Of a stretch of 47,211 bases of DNA, positions 26,489 to 35,144 are shown piece by piece. Source of the DNA: Actinomycetota bacterium. GTDB taxonomy: Bacteria > Actinomycetota > Thermoleophilia > Solirubrobacterales > Solirubrobacteraceae. The stretch lies in contig JADDQZ010000016.1 in NCBI GenBank assembly GCA_016781085.1, forward strand, positions 8,845-56,055, read 5' to 3'. The notes beneath the pieces are model-generated. The model made no database searches. It saw nothing but the letters and a program-made list of their open reading frames with translations, and was not told the origin of the DNA. The translations under genes were made by a program, and so were the position numbers. The number at the start of each line of letters is the position of its first letter. Positions within the stretch are counted from its first letter, which is position 1.

Positions 26489-27342
26489 GAGTGTGTTCCT
26501 CTCGTCCCCTGACCGTCCCTCACCAAGGCATCGCCGAGCTCGCGCCACTGGGCGGGAGAGAGCTGCTCGGCGCGCGCATCGGGCGCCAGACCTATGCGCT
26601 CCAGCGCGTCGCGCACTTCTTGCTTGGGGCGCTCGGACGCGCCCGCGAGAGCGAGCGAGCCCGCCAGCGCCTTGCGCCGATGCGCGAATCCCTGTTGGAC
26701 GATGCGGCGGAGTTCAGGCGCAGGCGCGGCGGCGACTCGTCGCAATCCGAGCAACACCGAGTCGACGTTGGGCACCGGTTGAAAGACGTTGCGCGACACA
26801 CCCCGCAAGACGCGCACATCGCACGAGAGCTGAGCAAGCACGCTGGGCAATCCGTAAGCCGGAGTCCTCGGCGCGGCGGCGAACCGCTCCCCCACTTCTC
26901 GCTGCACCATCGCTACCCAGACGCTCGCCTGCGGCAACTGCTCGATCGATTGGAGGATCACCGTCGCCGCCACCCCGTAAGGCAGGTTGGCGACCACCTT
27001 GGTGATACGCGGTCGCATTTCCGCGAAGTCCATGCGGACGGCGTCGCCCATGTGCAGCGTCGCGTTGGAGAAGGGAGCGAGGGCATCTTCCAGCGGCTCG
27101 CGCAGGCGCGGGTCGAGCTCCACCACGTGCACGTGGGCGGTGCGCGCCGACAGGTATTCAGACAACACGCCCAGCCCACCGCCGACTTCGAGGACCACGT
27201 CTTCGGGTGCCAACTCGGCGGCTTTGCCGATCACGTCGAGCAGATTTGAGTCGATCAGGAAGTTCTGGCCCAGCTCGCGCTTCGGGCGCACGCCGAACTG
27301 ACGCAAGCGACGCAGACTCGGTTGCGCCGGAAGGTCGTTCAC
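26485..27342 (-). CDS. rsmA: 16S rRNA dimethyladenosine transferase
   Basis: 285 residues. RsmA (KsgA) dimethylates two adjacent adenosines near the 3' end of 16S rRNA. Landmarks are LGQNFLIDSNLLDVI (24-38), the SAM motif VLEVGGGLGVLSEYL (about 49-63), VVELDPRL, GDAVRMDF and the catalytic NLPYGVA (about 118-124), followed by MVQREVGERFAA and NVFQPVPNVDSVLL. In the SAM motif the usual GPG is GGG. GTG start at 27342 overlaps the tatD stop (GTGA), and its own stop overlaps the ispE start, so all three are coupled. Confidence 0.97.
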   Translation of the reverse strand: MNDLPAQPSLRRLRQFGVRPKRELGQNFLIDSNLLDVIGKAAELAPEDVVLEVGGGLGVLSEYLSARTAHVHVVELDPRLREPLEDALAPFSNATLHMGDAVRMDFAEMRPRITKVVANLPYGVAATVILQSIEQLPQASVWVAMVQREVGERFAAAPRTPAYGLPSVLAQLSCDVRVLRGVSRNVFQPVPNVDSVLLGLRRVAAAPAPELRRIVQQGFAHRRKALAGSLALAGASERPKQEVRDALERIGLAPDARAEQLSPAQWRELGDALVRDGQGTRGTHS

Positions 27343-28088
27343 CAGCCGAACAGCTGCCCGGCGTTGTCTTCGACCGCTTGTTCGAGCTCTTCGTAGGACA
27401 TGCCGCGCGCTTCGGCGACAAAACGCGCCGTGTGTACGACGAACGCCGGCTGGTTGCGGTCCTTGCGCACCGCCTGCGGCGTCAGGTACGGCGCGTCGGT
27501 TTCCACCAACAGGCGGTCAAGCGGCACTCGTGCGGCGGCCGCGGCGAGCTCCGAGTTGCGTGGGTAGGTGACATTTCCGGCAAAGGAGATCCAGTAACCG
27601 CGTTCCACGCACTCATCGAGGCGCCCGGGCATGGAGAAGCAGTGCAGCAGGACTTCCAGGCCTTGCGCCTGTCGACTCAGGAGGTCGAGGGTGTCCTGGT
27701 CGGCTTCGCGCGTGTGGATGACCAGCGGCTTTTCGTAGCTTCGCGCCAGCTCGATGTGAGCCAGGAAGGCGCGGGCCTGAGCTTCACGCGGAGCGCGATC
27801 ACGGTAGTAGTCGAGCCCCGTCTCGCCGATGGCCCGACAGCGTGGGTGATCAGCCAGTTCCGCCAGCTCGGCGAGCACTCGCTCATCGAAGTCCCCGGCG
27901 CTGTTGGGATGCAGCCCGACGCCCGCCCACACACCGTCGTAGCGCTCGGCGGCGGCAAGCGCTGCTTGGCTGGATTGCACGTTCGTGCCGATCGTCAGCA
28001 GCTTCGAGACTCCCGCAGCCTGCGCCGCGGCGACGACCTCGTCTTCGCCCAGCGGCGCAAGGTCGAGGTGAGTGTGAGAGTCGATCAC
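27339..28088 (-). CDS. tatD: TatD family metal-dependent deoxyribonuclease
   Basis: 249 residues, TIM-barrel TatD hydrolase. Metal ligands and motifs: the HxH of IDSHTHLDL (4-6), the Glu in GETGLDYYRD (about 92), VIHTREADQDTLDLL, LLHCFSM and LLVETDAPYLTPQ. Family members act as 3'-to-5' exonucleases in DNA repair. It lies between metG and rsmA, as yabD does in Bacillus. Both ends overlap neighbours as GTGA. Confidence 0.95.
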   Translation of the reverse strand: MIDSHTHLDLAPLGEDEVVAAAQAAGVSKLLTIGTNVQSSQAALAAAERYDGVWAGVGLHPNSAGDFDERVLAELAELADHPRCRAIGETGLDYYRDRAPREAQARAFLAHIELARSYEKPLVIHTREADQDTLDLLSRQAQGLEVLLHCFSMPGRLDECVERGYWISFAGNVTYPRNSELAAAAARVPLDRLLVETDAPYLTPQAVRKDRNQPAFVVHTARFVAEARGMSYEELEQAVEDNAGQLFGW

Positions 28089-29608
28089 GGGACCTTGGGA
28101 AACAGCGGCGGGTCGAGCGTGGTGACTGTCGCTTCGGCTCGAGCTGTCCCGAACCTGGCACCCGACAGGGAGAACCCCTCTTCCTCGCCCATGGCGTCCA
28201 TCAGCCGGGTGGTGGTCTCCGGCATGTACGGATGCAGGAGGATCGTCACCACGCGCAGGCCGTCGGCCAGCGAGCGCAGAGTGACGTCAAGCGCTTCGGC
28301 CGCTTCGGGATCCTTGGCCAGCTTCCACGGCGCGCGTTCTTCGACGTAGCGGTTCAATCGCCGCACGCGCTGCCAGATCACTTCCAGCGCTTGTGTGATC
28401 TCCGTGGCGTCGAGCAACTCGGAGACTTCCTGTGTAAGCGTCTCGAAGTCACCTGCGAGCACCGGATCGGCGTCGGTGGAGGGAACCACGCCGTCGCGGT
28501 AGCGGCTGATCATGGCCAGCGTTCGTGACGCCAGGTTGCCGTACTCGTTGGCGAGCTCTGATTCATAGCGGTGACCGAACGTGACGGTAGAAACCGACCC
28601 GTCTTGCCCGAACGACACTTCACGGAAGCAGTAGTAACGCAGCGCGTCGGTGCCGAACTTGTCCATCACCTCGAAGGGGTCGAGGACGTTGCCGAGCGAC
28701 TTCGACATCTTGATGTCCTTGCCAGAAGCGTCCTTCATCATCAGATAGCCGTGCACCAGCAGTCGCTTCGGCAGATCCAGTCCGGCGGCCAGCAGCAGCG
28801 CCGGCCAGAAGACGGCGTGGAACTTCAAGATGTCCTTGCCCATGACTTGCACGGTCGCCGGCCACATGACGTCGGTGAGATCCTCGCCGTCGCGGGCAAA
28901 CGACAGCGCGGTCAAGTAGTTGAGCAGCGCGTCGAACCAGACGTAGAAGACGTGCCCGGAATCCCACGGCACTTCAACGCCCCAGCGCAGGTTCGCTCGT
29001 GACAGCGAGACGTCCTGGAGTCCTCCGGAGATGAACGAGCGTGCCTCGTTGAAGCGCTGACGTGGAAGCACGAAGTCTTCTTGCGTCTCATACAGACGCT
29101 CGAGCGGCTCTTGAAACGAGGAGAGGCGGAAGAACCAGTTCTCCTCGCGCTCGAGCTCCAGTCCGATGAGGTGGATCGGGCAGGTGTGCTCGGGCCCCAT
29201 CTCCTGGTCGGTCTTGAAATCCGCGCAGCGGGGGCAGTACCAGCCCTCGTACTGGCCTTTGTAGACGTGGCCGTTGTCGTACACGCGCTGCATGAGCTCC
29301 TGCACGCGCCGCTTGTGCCGCTCGTCGCTCGTACGCACGAAGAAGTCGTTGGACGCGTTGACCCGCGGCATCAGCTCCTGAAAGCGCTGTGCGTTGCGAT
29401 CGGCGAGCTCCTTGGGTGAGATGCCGAGCTTCTCGGCCGCTTGGGCGACAGGTTCGCCGTGCTCGTCAGTACCCGTGAGAAAGAAGACCTGTTCGCCACG
29501 CTGGCGCATGTGGCGGGCGAGCACGTCCGCGCCGATGGTCGTGTACGCGTGCCCGAGGTGCGGGGCGGCGTTGACGTAATAGATCGGCGTCGTTACGTAG
29601 AAGGCCAT
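28085..29608 (-). CDS. metG: methionyl-tRNA synthetase
   Basis: 507 residues, class I synthetase without the C-terminal tRNA-binding extension. The ATP motif is AAPHLGHAYT (14-23), the KMSKS loop is DIKMSKSLGN (about 298-307), and the zinc knuckle is CPRCADFKTDQEMG plus CPIH, in which the fourth ligand is His in place of Cys. WYCPRCADF and the downstream anticodon-binding helical domain are typical. ATG start at 29608. First gene of the metG-tatD-rsmA-ispE chain. Confidence 0.97.
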   Translation of the reverse strand: MAFYVTTPIYYVNAAPHLGHAYTTIGADVLARHMRQRGEQVFFLTGTDEHGEPVAQAAEKLGISPKELADRNAQRFQELMPRVNASNDFFVRTSDERHKRRVQELMQRVYDNGHVYKGQYEGWYCPRCADFKTDQEMGPEHTCPIHLIGLELEREENWFFRLSSFQEPLERLYETQEDFVLPRQRFNEARSFISGGLQDVSLSRANLRWGVEVPWDSGHVFYVWFDALLNYLTALSFARDGEDLTDVMWPATVQVMGKDILKFHAVFWPALLLAAGLDLPKRLLVHGYLMMKDASGKDIKMSKSLGNVLDPFEVMDKFGTDALRYYCFREVSFGQDGSVSTVTFGHRYESELANEYGNLASRTLAMISRYRDGVVPSTDADPVLAGDFETLTQEVSELLDATEITQALEVIWQRVRRLNRYVEERAPWKLAKDPEAAEALDVTLRSLADGLRVVTILLHPYMPETTTRLMDAMGEEEGFSLSGARFGTARAEATVTTLDPPLFPKVP

Positions 29609-29696
29609 GAGCGCTGAAGGCTACAAGCGCTCCTCGTCACGGAGAGGGTTAGCGCACCTCCGCGAGTCGCGTAGACCACGAGGCTGGACAGGCCGG

Positions 29697-30698
29697 CTAG
29701 TAGACGCCGACGCAGTTCTTGCCCGCAGCCTTGCCGGCCATCAGCGCGCGATCGGCCTGCTCGATCAGTTCGGCGGTGCTCTGGCCGGCGCGCCAATCGG
29801 CCACTCCGGCGGTGATCGTCACCGCGAAGTCCACGCGGGGGTCGTTCGCCGCCCATTGGGCTACGGCGGCGCGCATTCTCTCTGCTGCTCGGACCGCATC
29901 GACAATGCCGGTGTCGGGCAGGATCACCAAGAACTCGTCGCCGCCATAGCGCGCGCACGAGTCGTAGCGGCGGCATTCCTCGAGCAGGGCCTTGCCGACG
30001 TGGTGGACCACGTGATCGCCGACGGGATGTCCGCGTTCGTCGTTGATCTCCTTGAAGCCATCGATGTCGATCATCACGCATGAGAGTGCCGAAGCTTGGC
30101 GTTGCGCTCGCGCGATCTCCTTGTCGAGCTGCGGGTGCATCGCACCGTGATTGAGACAACCGGTGAGGGGATCCAAGCGCGCCTTTGCCCGCGCGTCACG
30201 CAGCGCGAGCGCGATTGCTGACTGGTCGCGCAACGTCCTGGCGAGTAGCAGGTCATCCTCGGAGACATGAACTGAAACCGCGCCTCGTTCGACGACGAAG
30301 ACGTTCACCATCCCGGTCCGTGAGGGCAGTGAGACCAGCACGGCCGTTGCGTCACCGTTGTGGTCTCGCGCGATGACCGGAGGGATTGCCTGCGTGATGT
30401 CCCGGATCTCCAAATCCGTCAAAGGGTCAGCGCAGACCCGGGGATCGGTGTCTCCTTGAGCGGCGGACTCGTACACCACCTGCCGGGTCACGCCGAGTGA
30501 GACCTTGCGGACTCGCACTGCGCCGTCGAGACCCAGCAAGCCGTCGACCAACGACTCGACTACGTCATTGTCGCCGTGGCTCTCAACTTCGTCGTCGCTG
30601 ATGGGGACCAATCCAAGGGCGGCCAGGCGCTGAACAGACGCCAGGGCTGACAGCGCCCCGGTGAGTTGCTCAGATTCGCCTTGTGCGATTCGCCCCAT
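29697..30698 (-). CDS. diguanylate cyclase (GGDEF domain) with N-terminal GAF-like domain
   Basis: 333 residues. The N-terminal 165 residues look like a GAF-type sensor (VIARDHNGDATAVLVSLP, then FVVERGAVSVHVSEDDLLLA). The GGDEF domain is at about 172-333: DPLTGCLNHGAM, VMIDIDGFKEINDERGHPVGD and the intact RYGGDEFLVILP with GGDEF at 252-256. An RxxD inhibitory site (Arg243-Asp246) lies exactly five residues before GGDEF, so feedback inhibition by c-di-GMP is expected. No membrane segment, so it is probably cytoplasmic. It precedes no other gene of its type; the EAL protein is 12 kb away. Confidence 0.93.
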   Translation of the reverse strand: MGRIAQGESEQLTGALSALASVQRLAALGLVPISDDEVESHGDNDVVESLVDGLLGLDGAVRVRKVSLGVTRQVVYESAAQGDTDPRVCADPLTDLEIRDITQAIPPVIARDHNGDATAVLVSLPSRTGMVNVFVVERGAVSVHVSEDDLLLARTLRDQSAIALALRDARAKARLDPLTGCLNHGAMHPQLDKEIARAQRQASALSCVMIDIDGFKEINDERGHPVGDHVVHHVGKALLEECRRYDSCARYGGDEFLVILPDTGIVDAVRAAERMRAAVAQWAANDPRVDFAVTITAGVADWRAGQSTAELIEQADRALMAGKAAGKNCVGVY

Positions 30699-30704
30699 GA
30701 CAGC

Positions 30705-31517
30705 TCAACGGCTGAGGGGCCGTACTTTTTTCGTCCGCATCAGTTCAATCGAGATTCTCGCTCGTGCGGGCAATGGCGTCGAGCCGACGGCGACGCCCAG
30801 CAGCAGCGCCACACCCAGCCACGCCGCAGGCGGCGCGATGCGCCCGTTTGCAGCACGTTCTGAAGTCGGCGCACTACGACCGGGGGCAATCTCAGCCCCT
30901 TGGGTTCGACCAGCTGAGTCATGCTCGCGCACGGACGCTTCCGTCCGGGCGGGCGGCGCCGGAACCGCAGGCGGACTGGCCCTAGGAGCACGCGGCGCCA
31001 CACTCGGCGGCGGTGCTTCAGGCACACGACCCGAGTCGGCGATCAACGGCGCTGGATCGACGTAGCCCCACCGGTCTCCCTCCTTGCGAACACCGAGATG
31101 CAAGCCGGCATGGCTCGAATCGCGCCCTACCGTGCCGATGCTCGCATGCCGCTCAATTCGGTACCCGCTGCGGACGTTGAGCGCCGAGAGCGGCAGCAAA
31201 GTCGCCCGCCAGCGACCGCAGGCGATGGACACGGCTTGCGAGCCGGCGGGAAGGCGGCCCGCGAAGACGACGGTGCCCGAACACGGCGCGCGGACCGCTC
31301 CCCCCGGCCGGGCGCCGAGGTCCAATCCGCGATGAGCGCCGGCCGAGAAGACGTCGTTTCCGTAGGAGAAGGGCCGCTGCACCGCACCCGCCACGGGCGC
31401 CGACCACCGAGGCTCGGCGGCCCGCACACTCGTTGACCCCACGAGGACGCACGCGGGGCCAAACAAAACAAGCGAGCACGCCACGACGACCCGCCGACCC
31501 GAGGCGCCACAGGACAC
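30705..31517 (-). CDS. secreted M23-family peptidase
   Basis: About 270 residues from a GTG at 31517, which gives a short basic n-region, a hydrophobic core (VVVACSLVLFGPACVLVG) and cleavage after SVRAA; a GTG at 31574 is also open. The LytM/M23 zinc-peptidase domain has HRGLDLGARPGG (first His and Asp), SGTVVFAG and GLHLGVR at the second metal site, where the first His of HxH is replaced, as in other actinobacterial members with LHxGxR. A Pro/Ala-rich linker and a C-terminal membrane helix (AAWLGVALLLGVAVGSTPL) suggest anchoring to the membrane. Expected role: peptidoglycan hydrolysis or activation. Confidence 0.82.
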   Translation of the reverse strand: MSCGASGRRVVVACSLVLFGPACVLVGSTSVRAAEPRWSAPVAGAVQRPFSYGNDVFSAGAHRGLDLGARPGGAVRAPCSGTVVFAGRLPAGSQAVSIACGRWRATLLPLSALNVRSGYRIERHASIGTVGRDSSHAGLHLGVRKEGDRWGYVDPAPLIADSGRVPEAPPPSVAPRAPRASPPAVPAPPARTEASVREHDSAGRTQGAEIAPGRSAPTSERAANGRIAPPAAWLGVALLLGVAVGSTPLPARARISIELMRTKKVRPLSR

Positions 31518-31665
31518 CGGCAAGCGCCGCCAGCTGCTTAGAAGACAAGGATTATCGCCACTGGAAACACGCACGTGGCGAACGCTATGAATCAGCGAGC
31601 CGGCGTTGGTGGGCGCGCGCTCATTCGTTGAGAGCCTGAGCGCGTTTCTTGGCGGTTACGACTAC

Positions 31666-32505
31666 TTACGAATCCTCTGCGGGGCCGGGCTCCGCCGGTT
31701 GGATGCTGGTCGCGCGGTACAGCTCGTTCGCGCTCGCGCCGGTCAATCCCGCGACCACGCTCGCCGCCGTGCGCGGACGGGCCCCAGCTTCGACCAAGGT
31801 GCGCACCGCCTCGACGACTTGCGGATCCGCGCCTACGGCTTCCGGCGCCGCCCCCACCACGAGCACGAGCTCGCCGCGCGGGTCGGCATCGGCGTAGCGC
31901 TCGGCGAGCTCCGCCGCCGAGCCGCGGATGACTTCTTCGTGAACCTTGGTCAGCTCCCGGCAAACCGCCACGGGACGCCCCGGATCAATCCCGGCCAGCG
32001 TCTCGAGCGTGGAAGCCACCCTCTTGGGCGACTCGAAGGCCACCAGCGTCTCGCGCGCGCCAAACAGCGCCTCGAGCGCCGACTGCTTGCGGGGCAGAAA
32101 GCCTGCGAAGCGCCACGAATCGGCCGGCAAGGCGCTCGCGACCAACGCAGCCATCACTGCCGACGGGCCGGGCAGCACCTCGACTTCAAGGCCGCCCGCC
32201 ACGCATCCCTGCACCAGCACGTAACCCGGATCAGAGACCAGTGGCATGCCGGCGTCGGACACCAGCGCCACGACTTCGCCGGCCTGCATCCGCCGGACCA
32301 GCTCAGCGGCGCGCGCATGCTCGTTGTGGTCGTGGTAAGAGACCAGCACGGCTTGGACGCCATAGCGCTCGAGCAGCACGCGCGTGCGGCGCGTGTCTTC
32401 ACAGGCGATCACGTCGGCGTCACGCAGTGCCGAAAGCACGCGCAGGGTTACGTCTTCGAGGTTGCCGATCGGCGTCGGGCAGACCACGAGCCGGCCACCG
32501 GTCAC
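31666..32505 (-). CDS. rsmI: 16S rRNA 2'-O-ribose C1402 methyltransferase
   Basis: 279 residues from a GTG at 32505, so that VVCPTPIGNLEDVTLR falls at the N-terminus as in the family. Other landmarks are DVIACEDTRRTRVLL, VSYHDHNE, VVALVSDAGMPLVSDPG (usually SDAGTPLISDPG) and VLPGPSAVMAAL, then FAGFLPRKQSA and AVCRELTKVHEE. RsmI methylates C1402 of 16S rRNA with SAM. The frame is open upstream to 32799 but those residues are antisense to the LCP gene. It is divergent from that gene with 83 bases between. In Bacillus the homologue also lies just before metG. Confidence 0.95.
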   Translation of the reverse strand: MTGGRLVVCPTPIGNLEDVTLRVLSALRDADVIACEDTRRTRVLLERYGVQAVLVSYHDHNEHARAAELVRRMQAGEVVALVSDAGMPLVSDPGYVLVQGCVAGGLEVEVLPGPSAVMAALVASALPADSWRFAGFLPRKQSALEALFGARETLVAFESPKRVASTLETLAGIDPGRPVAVCRELTKVHEEVIRGSAAELAERYADADPRGELVLVVGAAPEAVGADPQVVEAVRTLVEAGARPRTAASVVAGLTGASANELYRATSIQPAEPGPAEDS

Positions 32506-32588
32506 GCCTGCGCCGATCCCTTCTGAGGCCGGTTTGCAAGCCCAATCACGCACGCAGTCGCCACGTCGGCCACCATACCTCGTTGTCC

Positions 32589-33836
32589 ATGCCCGACGGA
32601 AACCCCCATTCGCCGCTTCAAGGCGAGCGATCCGAAGCCGGCGGCGACGCCGGCCGCACACCGGCCGCCGACGGAAAACCGGCTTACAAGGTCTATCGCT
32701 CCGGTCCACGGCTGTTTCGCCGCGACCGAGTCGTAGCGCCAAGGCAAGGGCTCGACGAGCTCCGCAGCCGGGCGCCGGGCGGTCAGCCGGGACAGGCACC
32801 GTCTGCCGTCGGGCAGCGCGCCCGCGGAGCGCCGGAATACAAGGTCCATCGCAGTGGCCCCGAGGTCGGCCTGCCGCGGCCGGGCACTCGCCGGCGACTG
32901 CCGTCCACCGGGCGCCTTCTGCGCTACCTGGTGCTCGGGGCGCTGGCGTGGTGTCTGGTCTCGCTCATCGTTTTCATGGTTTCCGCGCAGATACAGCGCG
33001 AGCAGGTCTCCGACGAAGCGCGAGCGACGCTGGACGAGGCCGGCTTCACGCTCACCACACCCAACACCATCCTCATCCTCGGCTCAGATGCCCGTACGGA
33101 AGAGAACGCCGAGCCGGGAGCGCGGGTGGGCGGTCCTTCGCGGGCAGACTCGATCATGTTGATGCGCACCGGCGGGGGCGACAACGCGACGCTGTCGATC
33201 CCGCGCGACACGGTCGTCGACGTCCCCGGCAGCGGCCGCAACAAGATCAATGCCGCTTATGCGATCGGCGGTCCGGCGCTCGCAGTCACCACCGTCGAGC
33301 AATACTTGGGCGTTGAAGTCAACCACCTGGTCGAAGTCAATTTCGCGAACTTCCCGGCGTTGATCGACGCACTCGGCGGTATCGAAGTCAAGACCGGGTG
33401 CGTGGTCTCCTACATCAACGGCGGCAAGAAGAACGGTGGCTACACGCTTCGCTTGAAGAGGGGCGAGAACCACTTGAACGGCGATCAAGCCCTTGCCCTG
33501 GCGCGTACCCGCAAGAATGTCTGCCGCCCGCAAGAAGACGACCGCACGCGCGCCCGCCGTCAGCAGCTCATACTCGCCGCGATCAAGGGCCAAGTCGTCT
33601 CGTTCGAGACCTTCCTGCGCCTGCCGTGGGTGTCGTGGCAAGGGCCACGGGCGATCCGCTCCGACATGGCCGGGCCGGATCTGATGGGACTGGTCGGGGC
33701 GACACTGCTCGGCGGATCGGGCCACGCGTCCGTGCTTGAACCCTCAGGAGGCGTGACCCTTCCCGATGGCGGCGCTGGACTCGTCGTCTCCGACGCCGAG
33801 AAACATCGCGAAGTTCAGCGCCTACTGAAGGGCTAG
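32589..33836 (+). CDS. LytR-CpsA-Psr family protein
   Basis: 415 residues from an ATG at 32589. Residues 1-108 are a polar, basic cytoplasmic region with a twice-repeated motif, YKVYRSGP (33-40) and YKVHRSGP (84-91). One membrane helix follows (YLVLGALAWCLVSLIVFMVS, about 113-132). The extracytoplasmic LCP domain starts at TILILGSDART (160-170), with RADSIMLMR, LSIPRDTVVDVPG, KINAAYAIGGP and NHLVEVNFANFPALIDALGG, and AKTGC-type Cys pairs. LCP proteins attach teichoic or other polymers to peptidoglycan. Its stop overlaps that of the EamA gene by four bases. Confidence 0.93.
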   Translation: MPDGNPHSPLQGERSEAGGDAGRTPAADGKPAYKVYRSGPRLFRRDRVVAPRQGLDELRSRAPGGQPGQAPSAVGQRARGAPEYKVHRSGPEVGLPRPGTRRRLPSTGRLLRYLVLGALAWCLVSLIVFMVSAQIQREQVSDEARATLDEAGFTLTTPNTILILGSDARTEENAEPGARVGGPSRADSIMLMRTGGGDNATLSIPRDTVVDVPGSGRNKINAAYAIGGPALAVTTVEQYLGVEVNHLVEVNFANFPALIDALGGIEVKTGCVVSYINGGKKNGGYTLRLKRGENHLNGDQALALARTRKNVCRPQEDDRTRARRQQLILAAIKGQVVSFETFLRLPWVSWQGPRAIRSDMAGPDLMGLVGATLLGGSGHASVLEPSGGVTLPDGGAGLVVSDAEKHREVQRLLKG

Positions 33837-34735
33837 GCCTTCCGAAGCGCTGCTTTCGAGCCCGAGCCCGAGGCCAGCGTCACGCCGAAGAGGATCAGAA
33901 AGAGCCCCGCCACCGCGGCCAGCGTGATCGACTCATGCAGCAGCAAAGCTCCGTACAGCAGGGCGACGCCTGGCGCCAGGTAGGAGACGAGTGAGGCGCG
34001 GCCGGCGCCGATCTCGGCGATCAGCTTGTAGAAGATCACGAATGCGAGCGCCGTCCCGATCGCCCCGAGAGCCAGAAGCGCCAGTAGCGACTTGGCCCCC
34101 GGCGCGCGGTCAGGCGCCGAGACGACTGCGAACGGGGCGATCAACACAGAAGAAGCCGCAATTGAGGTGAACGAAGTGGCCAGCGACGACATATGGGCGT
34201 AGGAACCCTTGACCACGAAACCGCTGAGCGCGTAGAACAGCGCCGCCCCGAGGATCGCCAGCGCGCCGAGCAGTTCTTGAGTCGACTGGACCGTTTCGAC
34301 TCCGACCACCAGCGCGACGCCGGCTAGCCCGATGACCATTCCGAGCGCCGCCCGCGCATCCGCGCGCTCGGATTGATCAAACAGCGGCGCCAGGATGGCG
34401 ACGAAGATCGATGCCGGAGCGATCAACACGGCCGTTAACCCTGAAGCGACGTGCAGCTCCCCGACCGTGATGAGCATGAAGGGCGCCGCAATGGCCAGCA
34501 GCCCGAGGAGCGCCGCCCGGCCGGGACGCCGCTTGAGGTCGGCCAGCGCTACACGAAGGTCTTCCCGGCGCCCGCCGAACCCCATCGCCACGGCGAGTAC
34601 CACCAGCGCGACGAGCAGTCGTAACCAGACTACGAAAGCCGGCTCGAAGTCCTCGAGCGCGAGCTTGATCAGGAGGTAGGAGCCACCCCAGATGCCAGCC
34701 AGTCCGAGCAGCAGGCCGACATGGCGGCCCGACAC
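33833..34735 (-). CDS. EamA/DMT family transporter
   Basis: 300 residues with ten predicted membrane helices in two EamA halves (about 5-145 and 155-290). The start (LLLGLAGIWGGSYLLIKLAL) and the second repeat (LAILGAALFYALSGFVVKGS) are typical, and a short basic tail ends it. DMT carriers export small metabolites such as amino acids; the substrate cannot be told. GTG start at 34735, six bases after the FmdB-type gene, so the two are probably cotranscribed. Confidence 0.92.
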   Translation of the reverse strand: MSGRHVGLLLGLAGIWGGSYLLIKLALEDFEPAFVVWLRLLVALVVLAVAMGFGGRREDLRVALADLKRRPGRAALLGLLAIAAPFMLITVGELHVASGLTAVLIAPASIFVAILAPLFDQSERADARAALGMVIGLAGVALVVGVETVQSTQELLGALAILGAALFYALSGFVVKGSYAHMSSLATSFTSIAASSVLIAPFAVVSAPDRAPGAKSLLALLALGAIGTALAFVIFYKLIAEIGAGRASLVSYLAPGVALLYGALLLHESITLAAVAGLFLILFGVTLASGSGSKAALRKA

Positions 34736-34741
34736 CGCCGG

Positions 34742-35077
34742 CTAGGAGTCCGACTTGGCAGCCGGAGACGGAGAAGCGCTATCGGAGCCCGACGAGCTCG
34801 CGCTCTTGCCGCTGTCCTTGGATCCACTTTCTCCGCTCGAAGAATCCGACGACTTGCCGGAATCCGAGTTGTTGGAGGCGCTCTGCTCGCGCTTGCGCTT
34901 GGCAGTGCCGTAATCGGTGTTGTAGAAGCCCGATCCCTTGAAATGGACGGCCACCGGGTGAAACACCCGCTGAACAGGAGCCTGACATTCCTGGCACTGC
35001 GTGACAGGGCCCTCGGTGATGCGCTGCATCACTTCGAATTGATGCCCGTTCTCACAGCGATATTCGTAGATCGGCAT
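34742..35077 (-). CDS. FmdB-type zinc ribbon protein
   Basis: 111 residues from the ATG at 35077. MPIYEYRCENGHQFEVMQ, then TQCQECQ, is the FmdB-like zinc ribbon, with the first pair Cys8 and His12 in place of two Cys. The last 55 residues are a low-complexity Ser/Asp/Lys/Gly tail (DSGKSSDSSSGESGSKD), presumably disordered. The function of the family is not established; small zinc-ribbon proteins of this kind are often called regulatory. It is divergent from glyS, 67 bases apart. Confidence 0.88.
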   Translation of the reverse strand: MPIYEYRCENGHQFEVMQRITEGPVTQCQECQAPVQRVFHPVAVHFKGSGFYNTDYGTAKRKREQSASNNSDSGKSSDSSSGESGSKDSGKSASSSGSDSASPSPAAKSDS

Positions 35078-35144
35078 GAGGCGCCGATTATAGGGACCGC
35101 CCCCATCGGTCCCCGGACACGGTCGCGCTCGTAGACTGCCCACG

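Noticed and set aside
30705-31517. M23 protein as an inactive peptidase because the HxH motif is changed
   Set aside because: The LHxGxR form is common among actinobacterial M23 proteins, so loss of activity cannot be claimed from this alone.
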